IMG/VR virus record: IMGVR_UViG_3300012985_000006
Coordinates: 78,490 to 142,489 of that record
Origin: a virus
Length of the DNA: 64,000 nt
Reading direction: 5' to 3' (one strand)
Shown: positions 43,989-51,291 of the stretch, piece after piece
How the letters are laid out: each line of letters begins with the position of its first letter
Numbering within the stretch: position 1 is the first letter of the stretch
The notes under the pieces: generated by a model
The model's input: the letters and a program-made list of their open reading frames with translations, nothing else
What the model was told of the DNA's origin: nothing
Database searches by the model: none
Position numbers and translations under genes: made by a program

Positions 43989-45659
43989 TTACTTCACTGT
44001 TGGGGGAATTTGGTCCGGATCCCCCATAGCGATCACTGCGTCAACAGGGATCAATTGAGGAGTCTCAGGAATGATGATCGAGGGTGTTTTGGTGATCTCC
44101 ACCACAGCAGGTACTTGAGACCACAATCGGGCAGCGACGTCCAAAGGAACAGCCGCAACCGCCACCTCAGGGGCCTCCACGAAGTTCGATACCGTCTGGG
44201 TCATCGAGGCATTCCCTAGACTGACATCGCAAAAACTGAGATCCTGCAACGCCTCAGCATCCATACTGGAGGCTCCGAACGCCCTCGTACCCCCGACCTT
44301 CATGCTGCTCAGATAACCACCACTAGTATCGTACAAGCCCTTTGACGACACCTTGTGCTGGACTGACGCCGCCACCCTAGCAGTGTTGTGATGACCACGA
44401 TTCTGAACCAAATTTGCCGTATTGGCCATAATCTGGGCCGCCGCCTCGAACTGCCCCTTCTTGGCTTGTTCCTCGGCCTCCAGCTGAGCCCGCACCACTT
44501 GAGCCAAAGCCACAATGGCATCCAACTCCTTGTTGGGCTCCTTCTGAGCATCCTCCGCCGAGACAAACTGGGCCTTCACCTTGGCCTCAATCGACTTGGT
44601 TTCCCTCTGACCTTCTGAGGTAATGACCTGATAGGTGGTCTTGACATCGAAGATGTTGACCGCTCTGGGTCCAGCCTTCCCCTGCTTGAGTTTGACATCA
44701 AAGACGAAGTGTCTGGTCTCTTCTGCCAAGATGTCAGGAAACTGGAACTCTGCCTCTCCCAATACGTTCTTGGTAACCACCACATCCGTCACAGCCTTTT
44801 CGACGGGATGTCCCGCCAAAGGATTGATCTCAACCAGGATGTTCTGAGCGTAGGTGCTCAATAGGCCGCCCAGCTCTCGTCCGAAAGCCGTCAAGGCGTC
44901 GTCAGGATCCTGCACGTAGGCGTAGTTACCACTTCCTTCTTGGGCAAAGTTGGTCAAGAAGTCCTGATCGCAGGAACCGTTCACCGTCCCCGTCGACCCA
45001 TATCCGAAGGCGCTAACGGTGGTGGAGCCTAGGCTGCTTTTCAGCAATTTGAGGATTTGAGACTTGTCTGTAACCCCCACATTCGGCTCCCCGTCCGTAA
45101 ACAGGATGATTCGCTTGATGTACTTGGGGCTCAGATCCAACCCCTCCACCATCTTGAGCGCCTCAAGAAATCCGTCAGTCAGGTTAGTGCTACCCATGGG
45201 TCTGAGTTTACTCACCAGGTTCTTGAACTGGGTTTTCACCTCGGCTGTCACCTGTTGAGGTTTCATCAGTTTGTGGATGCTGCTTTCAAAGCCTATCAGG
45301 CCAACAATATCCCCAGGCTGGAGCTGATCGATCAGCTTAAGCAGACTCTTCTTAGCGTATTCGAGCTTAGCTCCTGACATCGAGCCTGAGAGGTCAATGA
45401 CCGGCAACACGCAGATAGAGGGCCTCTTGGTCGCCCAATCGGATGCAGGGGCAGTGATGGACACCACCAAATGGGTTTGGTTGTCCTTGGAATGATCGTA
45501 TTTTTGGTTGGTTAGTCGCGCTTGAATTTCCACGGGAAATGCTCCGTTACTGGGATGATACCCAAAATCGAAGATCAGCAGAGCCCGGAAACATTCCAGG
45601 GTCAGAAGTTCTTCGTAAACAGTCGAGGAATCACCTTTTGATGTAGGCCTAAGCCTCAA
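43989..45659 (-). CDS. VWA-domain protein upstream of rtcB
   Basis: A 556-residue protein. A VIT-like N-terminal region leads into a von Willebrand A domain (about 88-265) with MIDAS residues VIDLSGSMSG, TNLTDGF and FTDGEPNVG. A beta-rich C-terminal domain (about 290-370) and coiled coil (EEQAKKGQFEAAAQI) follow. VWA proteins bind partners in a metal-dependent way and act in assemblies; the nearby RtcB and the Ro VWA at 60 kb make an RNA- or protein-handling role plausible. The frame has only a TTG at 45659 as a start, just upstream of a GGCTTAGG region. Confidence 0.85.
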   Translation of the reverse strand: MRLRPTSKGDSSTVYEELLTLECFRALLIFDFGYHPSNGAFPVEIQARLTNQKYDHSKDNQTHLVVSITAPASDWATKRPSICVLPVIDLSGSMSGAKLEYAKKSLLKLIDQLQPGDIVGLIGFESSIHKLMKPQQVTAEVKTQFKNLVSKLRPMGSTNLTDGFLEALKMVEGLDLSPKYIKRIILFTDGEPNVGVTDKSQILKLLKSSLGSTTVSAFGYGSTGTVNGSCDQDFLTNFAQEGSGNYAYVQDPDDALTAFGRELGGLLSTYAQNILVEINPLAGHPVEKAVTDVVVTKNVLGEAEFQFPDILAEETRHFVFDVKLKQGKAGPRAVNIFDVKTTYQVITSEGQRETKSIEAKVKAQFVSAEDAQKEPNKELDAIVALAQVVRAQLEAEEQAKKGQFEAAAQIMANTANLVQNRGHHNTARVAASVQHKVSSKGLYDTSGGYLSSMKVGGTRAFGASSMDAEALQDLSFCDVSLGNASMTQTVSNFVEAPEVAVAAVPLDVAARLWSQVPAVVEITKTPSIIIPETPQLIPVDAVIAMGDPDQIPPTVK

Positions 45660-45816
45660 ATCGAGGGTATTCCAGAGTCGGTTGCTATCGGCCTTCCCAA
45701 ACCCGAAGGTGCGGACTGCCTACACGAAGAACCCAAGCCCTAGGGCGCGGTCCATCTAATGGTCATATACACCATTGCGAAAAGGATCGCAACATCTTTT
45801 TTACACCCACTCTTAT
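45660..45816. promoter_or_regulatory. Divergent promoter region with hairpins
   Basis: A 157-nt gap between the minus-strand VWA gene and the plus-strand pair. On the plus strand 45775-45805 forms a hairpin (ttgcga / tcgcaa, 6 bp) followed by a T-run (cttttttac), a terminator-like signal. A CCCAC/GTGGG hairpin sits at the start of the plus gene. On the minus strand a GTGTAGG (45730) lies in the leader of the VWA gene. Confidence 0.45.
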
Positions 45817-46065
45817 GTGGGAACCCGACGGACAGAATCGAAGAGCAAGCTGATTCTCCGTATCACCAAAGCATTGGAAGATCGGGACACCCTCATCCCC
45901 TGTAAAGCCTGCAATGGGGATGGAAAACGTCTCATGGAATACCCCAAAGGGGGTTACCGGATGATCCAGTGCAAATGGTGCGATGCTGGATTCACCGATA
46001 AAACCACGGCAGCCATGTTCCGAAGATGGCTCAACATTGTGAGGATAAATGACCCCTCTAAGTGA
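45817..46065 (+). CDS. Small CxxCxGxG zinc-finger protein
   Basis: An 82-residue protein when read from GTG 45817; a TTG at 45775 would add 14 residues but lies in a terminator-like hairpin. The body has a DnaJ-type zinc finger: LIPCKACNGDGKRL and MIQCKWCDAGF (CxxCxGxG pattern). The C-terminus is basic (FRRWLNIVRIND). Plus-strand gene coupled with the DUF6527-like gene (17-nt overlap). The same CPTCKGT/CSRCTGNG pattern occurs in the 41-residue gene at 50089. Function unknown. Confidence 0.75.
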   Translation: MGTRRTESKSKLILRITKALEDRDTLIPCKACNGDGKRLMEYPKGGYRMIQCKWCDAGFTDKTTAAMFRRWLNIVRINDPSK

Positions 46066-46378
46066 ATTGGATGCGGTGTTCGTGACCCATACTCCGACCG
46101 GTTTCTATTGCGATCGGTCTTTTGGCGAAGCCCAGGGGATCCTATTCCTCTGTCCTAGCTGCTACCGTAAGAACGGAAACTCCGACATTGGAGTACATAG
46201 TGTTCTGGTTTGGTTCAAAGACAGAGGAGTGCCGGACACTGCCGAGCCTTTGGCTCGTTGGCAGCTATCCGGCACCTCTATGGCGGACGTCACCATCACA
46301 CCCAGCATCAACCTGGCGACCGACGAACATAGCCGTGATGAGTGGCACGGCTATGTTACGAACGGGCACGCTACCTGA
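46049..46378 (+). CDS. DUF6527-like protein
   Basis: A 109-residue protein similar to small conserved phage and plasmid proteins (DUF6527 type): GILFLCPSCY, VHSVLVWFKDRGVP, RWQLSGTSMADVTITPSI and EWHGYVTNG. A CPSC pair suggests zinc binding. It starts in the 3' end of the zinc-finger gene and ends at 46378, abutting the convergent HNH gene. The two plus-strand genes form a small transcription unit. Confidence 0.8.
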   Translation: MTPLSELDAVFVTHTPTGFYCDRSFGEAQGILFLCPSCYRKNGNSDIGVHSVLVWFKDRGVPDTAEPLARWQLSGTSMADVTITPSINLATDEHSRDEWHGYVTNGHAT

Positions 46379-46972
46379 TCAAGCCACTTTGGCTTTGGTG
46401 ATGTACGGATCCCACTCAGGCGGAGCTTTCCGCGCATCAATGTAGGGCTCGTTCATCGGCAGCACAGCGGGCTTGACCGGCACTTTCAGGAGGTGCATTC
46501 CGCTGTCTGCGAGCAGCAGATTACCCTTCCGATCATTACACGGGTAGCAAGCCATCACGATATTCGGCCAATCGGTCTTTCCACCTTTTGAACGAGGGAG
46601 AACGTGATCGTAGTTGAGCTGAGACATCGGGAGCTTGGTCCCGCAGTATTGGCAGGTGAAATCGTCTCGAAGACACACGTTGATCTTTGAGAACTTGATC
46701 CCACTCTTAACCTTGTTCAACTTGCGACGCAGAACCGCCACCGCCGGAACCTTCATATCGAAGGACTCCATGTCGGTCCCAATCACCTGGCGCAAAGCTG
46801 TACGCAGCTCTTTGAAGGTACTCAGGGTCTGACGATCGATATGAGCGATCACCTCATCGTACTGGACAATGACTTCCAGTTTTCCTGCAAACATGCGGGT
46901 CACTGCGTCTTTCCAGTCAACGATTTCGTGCGGCCTGTAGTGCTGGTTGAGTATAAGCGTCTGCGTGAACAT
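46379..46972 (-). CDS. HNH endonuclease (McrA-type)
   Basis: A 197-residue HNH protein of the common phage and cyanobacterial type. The N-terminus has the LILNQHYRPHEIVDWKDAV block found in that family, and the core is FTCQYCGTKLPMSQLNYDHVLPRSKGGKTDW...CYPCNDRKGN (CxxC, DH, N, H/N motif). Metal-dependent nuclease of unknown target; a homing or restriction-like role is possible. Convergent and abutting with the plus-strand DUF6527-like gene. Intergenic leader of about 100 nt upstream (46973-47078). Confidence 0.9.
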   Translation of the reverse strand: MFTQTLILNQHYRPHEIVDWKDAVTRMFAGKLEVIVQYDEVIAHIDRQTLSTFKELRTALRQVIGTDMESFDMKVPAVAVLRRKLNKVKSGIKFSKINVCLRDDFTCQYCGTKLPMSQLNYDHVLPRSKGGKTDWPNIVMACYPCNDRKGNLLLADSGMHLLKVPVKPAVLPMNEPYIDARKAPPEWDPYITKAKVA

Positions 46973-47078
46973 CTGTACCTACTTCACTTTACGTCCTCTT
47001 TGGGCTCAAATATAACCCATTGGATCCTGATTTGCATCCAAATTGTGGGCCTACTACCGTAGTAGACCCACAATTGGT

Positions 47079-47741
47079 TTACCGACTACGCTGATTCTGA
47101 TTCAGGGGGATGTTGGCCAAAGTAGGCAAAATAGCCTGATTGGCTTCCTTCTGGGCAGGCGTCAGATTGGCCGACACCTTCAGGTAGTGATGGCTTTCCA
47201 ACCATTTATCGTACGGAAGATTGCCACGGGTCTTGTTGCATTTACGGCAGGCCGACAAGAGATTGGCCTCGATACTAGGACCTCCCACCTCCCAAAGGAC
47301 CAAGTGGTCAACCGTCAGGGGGATGCCTTCCTTCCCGCCTTTACCGCAATAACGGCAAGTGTAGCCGTCCCTAGCAAAGACCTTCCAAGCAATCGAAGAC
47401 TCGATATTTCGCTGGCTCTTCCTAGTAATGATCTTGGCTAAGGTTCCGTCGGAAGCCTTGGAAAGGATCTCGGTCTCCAACAGGTCGGTCTGGCGGAGGA
47501 AAGTCTCCCATTCGGACGAGCCCATGTTCAGGGTATGGACTTCCAGCTCATCAGTGCCGTTGAAGCTCACGTCATCCCATTCCTTTTGACTGAAGAAGAC
47601 TCGGTGCTGGCCAGAAAAGATTCTCCCATGGTCCTCAGGGAACAGGGCCAGGTACACCTTGCCATTACCAATCCAGACAGAGCCAGCCAACTGAATGGTG
47701 TGGCCGACGTCCAATAGATTAAGATCGTTTAGCTTTGCCAT
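47079..47741 (-). CDS. HNH endonuclease
   Basis: A 220-residue protein. The N-terminus is a beta-rich domain (LAGSVWIGNGKVYLALFPE). The C-terminal half is an HNH nuclease: YTCRYCGKGGKEGIPLTVDHLVLWEVGG...SACRKCNKTRGN, with two CxxC pairs and the DH catalytic core. The ATG follows GGTGTAG by 10 nt. It is the second HNH gene in this part and the last minus-strand gene before the tmRNA region. Role unknown. Confidence 0.85.
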   Translation of the reverse strand: MAKLNDLNLLDVGHTIQLAGSVWIGNGKVYLALFPEDHGRIFSGQHRVFFSQKEWDDVSFNGTDELEVHTLNMGSSEWETFLRQTDLLETEILSKASDGTLAKIITRKSQRNIESSIAWKVFARDGYTCRYCGKGGKEGIPLTVDHLVLWEVGGPSIEANLLSACRKCNKTRGNLPYDKWLESHHYLKVSANLTPAQKEANQAILPTLANIPLNQNQRSR

Positions 47742-47929
47742 GATGGTTCTCTACACCTGAAAGTGAAACGGCATCCCATCCCATTTTGAGATAGATGCCG
47801 TCATTTTGGAAAGATTGCCGCTAAAGGTCTCATCTGGAGTCGGAGTAGGGCCCGTCTCTCAAACCTTACCGCAACCATAGAGCTACCTAGGTTCACGCCA
47901 CCGCTTTCCGTCGGGGACGTGATAGCAGG
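47742..47929. other. Non-coding gap, no gene seen
   Basis: About 190 nt between the HNH gene start and the tmRNA trailer. Contains the GGTGTAG motif at 47752 (on the minus strand) upstream of the HNH gene. I could not identify a tRNA or an open reading frame of note here. A fragment resembling an RNA hairpin (ccgctttccgtcgggg) is present; its meaning is unclear. Confidence 0.5.
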
Positions 47930-47980
47930 GCAGAAGGTACCTTCTGCCTCGTGACTTCATCGAGAGTTCTGAAGTCACTT
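47926..47980 (-). other. 3' trailer hairpins after the tmRNA
   Basis: Two inverted repeats lie just downstream of the tmRNA. One is gtgacttc (47951-47958) pairing with gaagtcac (47971-47978). The other is a perfect 18-nt palindrome at 47930-47947 (gcagaaggtaccttctgc). No T-tract follows, so they look more like processing or regulatory structures than simple terminators. Confidence 0.55.
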
Positions 47981-47982
47981 AG

Positions 47983-48444
47983 TGTAGGTGCGCGGAGTTG
48001 AACCGCGGTCCTCGATTTCTACAGAGAGATCTTGTTCATGTGCGTAGCCTACTAAGCATTCCAACTAGTGGACCCTAAGGAGCCGTAGGCTTCTACCTCA
48101 GGGCTTTGACGGAATCTCGTCCGTCAACCAGCCATTCTACAATCTCACCACCCAGTGGTTAGGCAATCCTGGTAGGCCAGCCTTATCTCGAATGTCTCGT
48201 ATATCCAGGCCGTAGCTTAGGACTCGTTGACATGGGAGACTTCGTTTTGGTTTCACTCCTCGGGTACCAAGACAATCTACCGAGGTAATGGCTACGTGCT
48301 CCCGTCAAGGGAGCGGCTACCCTTTCAGGCAGCAGCAGCGAGTGCGTTGTCGTTCGCAGTTATAACGGCCTGTTTTTAATGGGACAGACTCCCATTGCAC
48401 AATCGATCTACTCCTTCGTCACCAAGTCGAAACCCGTCACCCAC
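47983..48444 (-). ncRNA. ssrA: tmRNA (ssrA), about 462 nt, tag ANDNALAAAA
   Basis: Transfer-messenger RNA that rescues stalled ribosomes. The 5' end GTGGGTG (48444-48438) pairs with CACCTAC (47990-47984); the third pair is the G-U wobble that marks alanine tRNA, and the discriminator is A. The T arm is CGCGG-TTCAACT-CCGCG. The 5' region has GACGGGTTTCGAC as in bacterial tmRNAs. The mRNA-like part is at 48325-48357: resume codon GCG, then codons for ANDNALAAAA and TGA. CCA is not encoded. It is longer than E. coli tmRNA (about 363 nt), and the tag is short and unusual. Phage-encoded tmRNAs are known from several large phages. Confidence 0.93.
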
Positions 48445-48560
48445 ATAGGGTCCGTTGGCCATCAACGCTTCTACGGCTTTGGTTGCCCTCTGCCTCTGCT
48501 CCGACCAACGGCACCACACTAGCTATGCAGCGAAACGTTAAAGCTAGTGTGGCAATTATA
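48445..48560 (-). promoter_or_regulatory. tmRNA promoter (TATAAT) and leader hairpin
   Basis: A perfect -10 box TATAAT is read on the minus strand at 48555-48560. Downstream, 48514-48524 (ccacactagct) and 48542-48552 (agctagtgtgg) form an 11-bp inverted repeat in the leader. A second pair, CCGTTGG/CCAACGG, spans about 48452-48511. No convincing -35 box is seen. Confidence 0.6.
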
Positions 48561-48643
48561 CTACATCAGAGCTGTCCCTTGCGGAACCACCTTGCTCCTA
48601 TCGTTGGCGAATCCGAAGATTCCCAGGCCGAAGGTACGGCCAG

Positions 48644-48728
48644 TGCTGAGAGCGGGATTCGAACCCGCACACCCTTTGAGGGCTGTAGTTTTTGATACTA
48701 CCGTGACTGCCAATTCCACCATCTCAGC
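48644..48728 (-). tRNA. tRNA-Leu (CAA)
   Basis: 85 nt. Acceptor GCTGAGA/TCTCAGC, discriminator A, T arm GCGGG-TTCGAAT-CCCGC. The anticodon stem GTAGT/ACTAC closes the loop ATCAAAA, anticodon CAA. It has a long variable arm (type II), as expected for leucine. CCA not encoded. It lies upstream of the tmRNA in the same orientation. Confidence 0.9.
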
Positions 48729-48738
48729 AATACCCTGG

Positions 48739-49077
48739 AACCCCCGCATGGGGCTCCAGGTTCTGTAACACTGGTTTTCAACGTGTACCACACACCTCAG
48801 AATTATCCAAACTAGCCCATATTGAAAGGGGCAACCTGAGTATCGACCCAAGTACCTAGCCTAGTTGTTTGAATCCTTCTGCCCGGCTTCTAACGGGGAC
48901 TTCTAGAACCAGTTGGGGCGATAGGTTCCCCTACCGTCCTCCACCACCTAAACCGACTTTCGTCGGTCCAAGACTTTTGCTGTTGTCAGCTTCATACACC
49001 CTAACGGTCACCAGTTGGGGTACCTTAAGGGCGGGATAGATGAAAAAGTTCATTTGTCCGTGGGCTGACAGGGGTCA
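48739..49077. other. Non-coding region between tRNAs
   Basis: About 340 nt with no convincing gene. It has a 5-bp hairpin with a TTTC loop (48953-48966, ccgactttcgtcgg) and a CCCAAC.../...GTTAGGG repeat around 49000-49023. No complete tRNA or open reading frame could be built. Possibly a leader or untranslated RNA. Confidence 0.5.
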
Positions 49078-49082
49078 ATGTG

Positions 49083-49151
49083 TGCACCAGACAGGATTCG
49101 AACCTGCTCACCTCGGGTTAGCGAGATGTGGCGCCATTCCACCACCAGTAC
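49083..49151 (-). tRNA. Odd tRNA, anticodon unresolved
   Basis: 69 nt. Acceptor GTACTGG/CTGGTGC uses several G-U pairs, discriminator A, D arm GTGG...CCAC, T arm GCAGG-TTCGAAT-CCTGT. The anticodon arm is abnormal: either a 5-bp ATCTC/GAGGT stem with an 8-nt loop GCTAACCC or a 6-bp stem with a 6-nt CTAACC loop. The variable region is only 2-3 nt. It may be a degenerate gene or an unusual decoder. An anticodon call is not safe. Confidence 0.45.
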
Positions 49152-49353
49152 ATTCGAGAAAGAGCAAACAGGAGCAAGGAAGGTAACAATTCCGCGTCGC
49201 TACCGGTACCGGCCATCTGCTGCTACCTTAATGGTCGACAAGTATCGAAAGCCTATATTGGTGCGAAGGGGATAGTTAGGCGACTCACTGACTTTCGTCA
49301 ATGTCTTTTTACGTGCTCTTTCTCCAGACGGGTTGCCCCGCCTGCTCGATCCC
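49152..49353. other. Short non-coding gap
   Basis: About 200 nt between the odd tRNA and the 175-residue gene. Only shadow reading frames cross it, and no tRNA, terminator or promoter could be assigned. Confidence 0.5.
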
Positions 49354-49881
49354 TCACTCAATCAAGAGTGTTGGATCTAAGTCTACCATCTGGGACGTGG
49401 CATTTGCCGTAGCAATTACGGAACGCAACGCTCCCGCTCGCCGGCTTGCTAGCCCTGTCACGGCCAACAGCTCTTCCGAGCTCAATACTTCCACAGCTCG
49501 TTCTTGGTTAGGATTGTTATCCCTAACGGTGGGGTCCTCATAGCTGTACTTGGATTTCTCCTTACCAGTAACAGCGGCCTTCCACATTTTTTCAATCTTG
49601 CCAGCCGATCCGACATGCTTGATCGCCTCAGCTAAGGTCATGCTCTCACCCTGAACATTCACCCCAACCAAGAGGTTGTATTGCATCTGGGCAACCTGCA
49701 ACTCTACGATCGCCCGCTCGGCAGTACTGATGTCTAGCGCCACATCGTGTGGGGATTTCTTGTTCTCCTCACCCTTAAAACGGTAGAGAGATCCATTGAA
49801 CGACTTGTTGGCCGCCGCCAGGCGAAGTTCCCATTGTTTGAGAGCGTCTCTCAGAGCGTATCCTGTGACTGCAATTGGCAT
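49354..49881 (-). CDS. Hypothetical protein
   Basis: A 175-residue helical protein; start ATG at 49881 (MPIAVTGYALRDAL), with GGTGTAGGATCAAAG immediately upstream. A longer in-frame version would read through tRNA-Met. Helices with many Ala, Leu and Glu, e.g. ERAIVELQVAQMQYNLLVG and AIKHVGSAGKIEKMWKAA, then a basic patch. It contains the NxxNxRA-like segment DNNPNQERAVEVL. Not recognised. Confidence 0.65.
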   Translation of the reverse strand: MPIAVTGYALRDALKQWELRLAAANKSFNGSLYRFKGEENKKSPHDVALDISTAERAIVELQVAQMQYNLLVGVNVQGESMTLAEAIKHVGSAGKIEKMWKAAVTGKEKSKYSYEDPTVRDNNPNQERAVEVLSSEELLAVTGLASRRAGALRSVIATANATSQMVDLDPTLLIE

Positions 49882-49902
49882 CTTTGATCCTACACCGATT
49901 CG

Positions 49903-49976
49903 TGGGCCCGGTCGGGTTCGAACCGACAACCGCCGAGTTATGAGCTCGGAATTCTCACCGATTGAATTACAGGCCC
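49903..49976 (-). tRNA. tRNA-Met or tRNA-Ile2 (CAT)
   Basis: 74 nt. Acceptor GGGCCTG/CGGGCCC, discriminator A, T arm GTCGG-TTCGAAC-CCGAC, anticodon stem CCGAG/CTCGG and loop CTCATAA, giving anticodon CAT. It reads AUG unless C34 is modified to lysidine, which would turn it into tRNA-Ile2 reading AUA. Elongator form: position 1-72 is paired. Confidence 0.88.
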
Positions 49977-49996
49977 GTTGAGAGTCCTAGACTTTG

Positions 49997-50075
49997 TAGA
50001 CCGTGGAGGGATCGAGCCTCTAACCACCTGCATATAAGACGGGCGCCGGACACCTTCCAGCTTAGGTCACGGTCC
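49997..50075 (-). tRNA. Possible tRNA-Ile (TAT), imperfect
   Basis: 79 nt. Acceptor GGACCGT/ACGGTCT is good, T arm imperfect (AGAGG-CTCGATC-CCTCC, one mismatch). Anticodon stem CCCGT/GCAGG with one mismatch around the loop CTTATAT, anticodon TAT. Six extra bases in the D-arm region. The arrangement could also hold a longer stem (CGCCCGT/GCAGGTG). Probable minor-codon isoleucine tRNA or degenerate copy. Confidence 0.55.
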
Positions 50076-50088
50076 GTAATCTTGAGTT

Positions 50089-50214
50089 CTAACGGACTTT
50101 AACGAGGATTCTGCCATTACCTGTGCATCTAGAGCATATGGTCCAGTGCGGGGTACTGAGAACCCTGACATAACTGGTTCCTTTACAGGTAGGGCAAATA
50201 ATCAGAGCGTTCAT
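50089..50214 (-). CDS. 41-residue DnaJ-type zinc finger protein
   Basis: A very small gene missed by length limits. It starts ATG (50214) and stops TAG. The protein has two DnaJ-like zinc pairs: IICPTCKGTSY and TICSRCTGNGRI. Contrast with the 82-residue plus-strand protein at 45817, which has the same CxxCxGxG pattern. It lies between the tRNA with anticodon TAT and tRNA-Leu(TAA). Likely a nucleic-acid or protein-binding peptide. Confidence 0.7.
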   Translation of the reverse strand: MNALIICPTCKGTSYVRVLSTPHWTICSRCTGNGRILVKVR

Positions 50215-50222
50215 TTTCTTGG

Positions 50223-50306
50223 TAGTCCCTACCGGATTCGAACCGGTACGCCCTTTCGGGCAGCCTATTTTAAGTAGGCCGTGTATGCCTTTCCAACCAA
50301 GGGACC
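50223..50306 (-). tRNA. tRNA-Leu (TAA)
   Basis: 84 nt, type II. Acceptor GGTCCCT/AGGGACT with G-U at the end, discriminator A. Anticodon stem GCCTA/TAGGC around CTTAAAA, anticodon TAA. Long variable arm (GCCCGAAAGGGC hairpin). T arm TACCGG-TTCGAAT-CCGGT. Decodes UUA and UUG. CCA not encoded. Confidence 0.9.
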
Positions 50307-50385
50307 GTACTAACCAATCATCGTATCAAAGGATTTCCGACCTTTCAAGGGGTGATTTCTTCTTTGTTTCACCACCTAGATTGCC

Positions 50386-51291
50386 ATGCGGATTCTTATC
50401 GTAGAAGACAGTGCCACCGACCGCCAATTGCTCCGTTACTTGCTTGAGGACAAATTTATGTCCGAGGCAAAGTTTCGGGAGGCTAGCAATCTTGCCACAG
50501 CCGTCAAGTACCTGGATGCGGGCAATATCGACTGCGTTCTGTTGGACCTTCAATTACCTGATTCCGCTGGGAAAGAAACTTTTGAGAAGCTGATTAGTCG
50601 CTTCCCCGATGTGCCGATCATCGTGATGACCAACAACAAGGACCGTGACCTGGCGGTCAACATGATCAAGCTGGGGGCAGCCGACTACATCCTCAAGTCC
50701 TACACCGACGAGGAGGAGCTTTTTCGTCGAATCGTGTTCGCAATCGAGAAACATCGGAGGACCGTTCGCATGCCGATCGACAATGCCTCCAGTATCCACA
50801 AGCTGGAACGAGCTCAAGCCAACCTCGCCTCGGCCCACAAGAGTGGCGAACATGGGGCGATCCGCTCGACAACGATGGAGACCACCACCGCCATTGCGGA
50901 CCTGTCCAAGAGTCTGTTCACCGAGCTACAAGCGATCTCTGGCAAGCTGACCCAGCAGGACACACGGGTCGGCCACATGGAGGATATTGTTCGCACCTTG
51001 GAACAGGAGCTGCTGAAAGGGCACCCTACCCGTGCCTCAATGCGTTCTCAGGTGGATCTGATCGATCACCGGCTCACCCAAAACGAGCAAGGACTGAAGT
51101 CGGTCAGAGACGGGTTGAAACACGATGACGAGACTCAACGAATGAGCGCGGTGTCGTTGCATCAAACCCGCATGACCAACAAGACCAAGCTATTGCTGGG
51201 AGTGTTGACCCTAATTGGAGCTATCGCCACAGCAGTGGCTTCCTACGAGGCCTCCAATGGAGGGAAGGCCGACACAGGGCATCACCCGTGA
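50386..51291 (+). CDS. Response regulator with coiled coil and C-terminal membrane helix
   Basis: A 301-residue protein. The N-terminal receiver domain (1-120) has Glu7-Asp8, phosphoacceptor Asp54 (CVLLDLQLPDS), a Thr in IIVMTNN and Lys in YILKSY. A long helical region follows with heptads (SKSLFTELQAISGKLTQQDT...LEQELL). Near the end one hydrophobic segment (LLLGVLTLIGAIATAVASY) is a membrane anchor. This is an unusual output for a receiver: it seems to tether signalling to the membrane. First gene of a three-gene plus-strand cassette; the ATG is preceded by CACCTAGATTGCC. Confidence 0.9.
   Translation: MRILIVEDSATDRQLLRYLLEDKFMSEAKFREASNLATAVKYLDAGNIDCVLLDLQLPDSAGKETFEKLISRFPDVPIIVMTNNKDRDLAVNMIKLGAADYILKSYTDEEELFRRIVFAIEKHRRTVRMPIDNASSIHKLERAQANLASAHKSGEHGAIRSTTMETTTAIADLSKSLFTELQAISGKLTQQDTRVGHMEDIVRTLEQELLKGHPTRASMRSQVDLIDHRLTQNEQGLKSVRDGLKHDDETQRMSAVSLHQTRMTNKTKLLLGVLTLIGAIATAVASYEASNGGKADTGHHP

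Noticed and set aside
48561-48851. 96-codon minus-strand frame
   Set aside because: It runs through tRNA-Leu(CAA) and its leader, so it is an artefact of RNA gene sequence.
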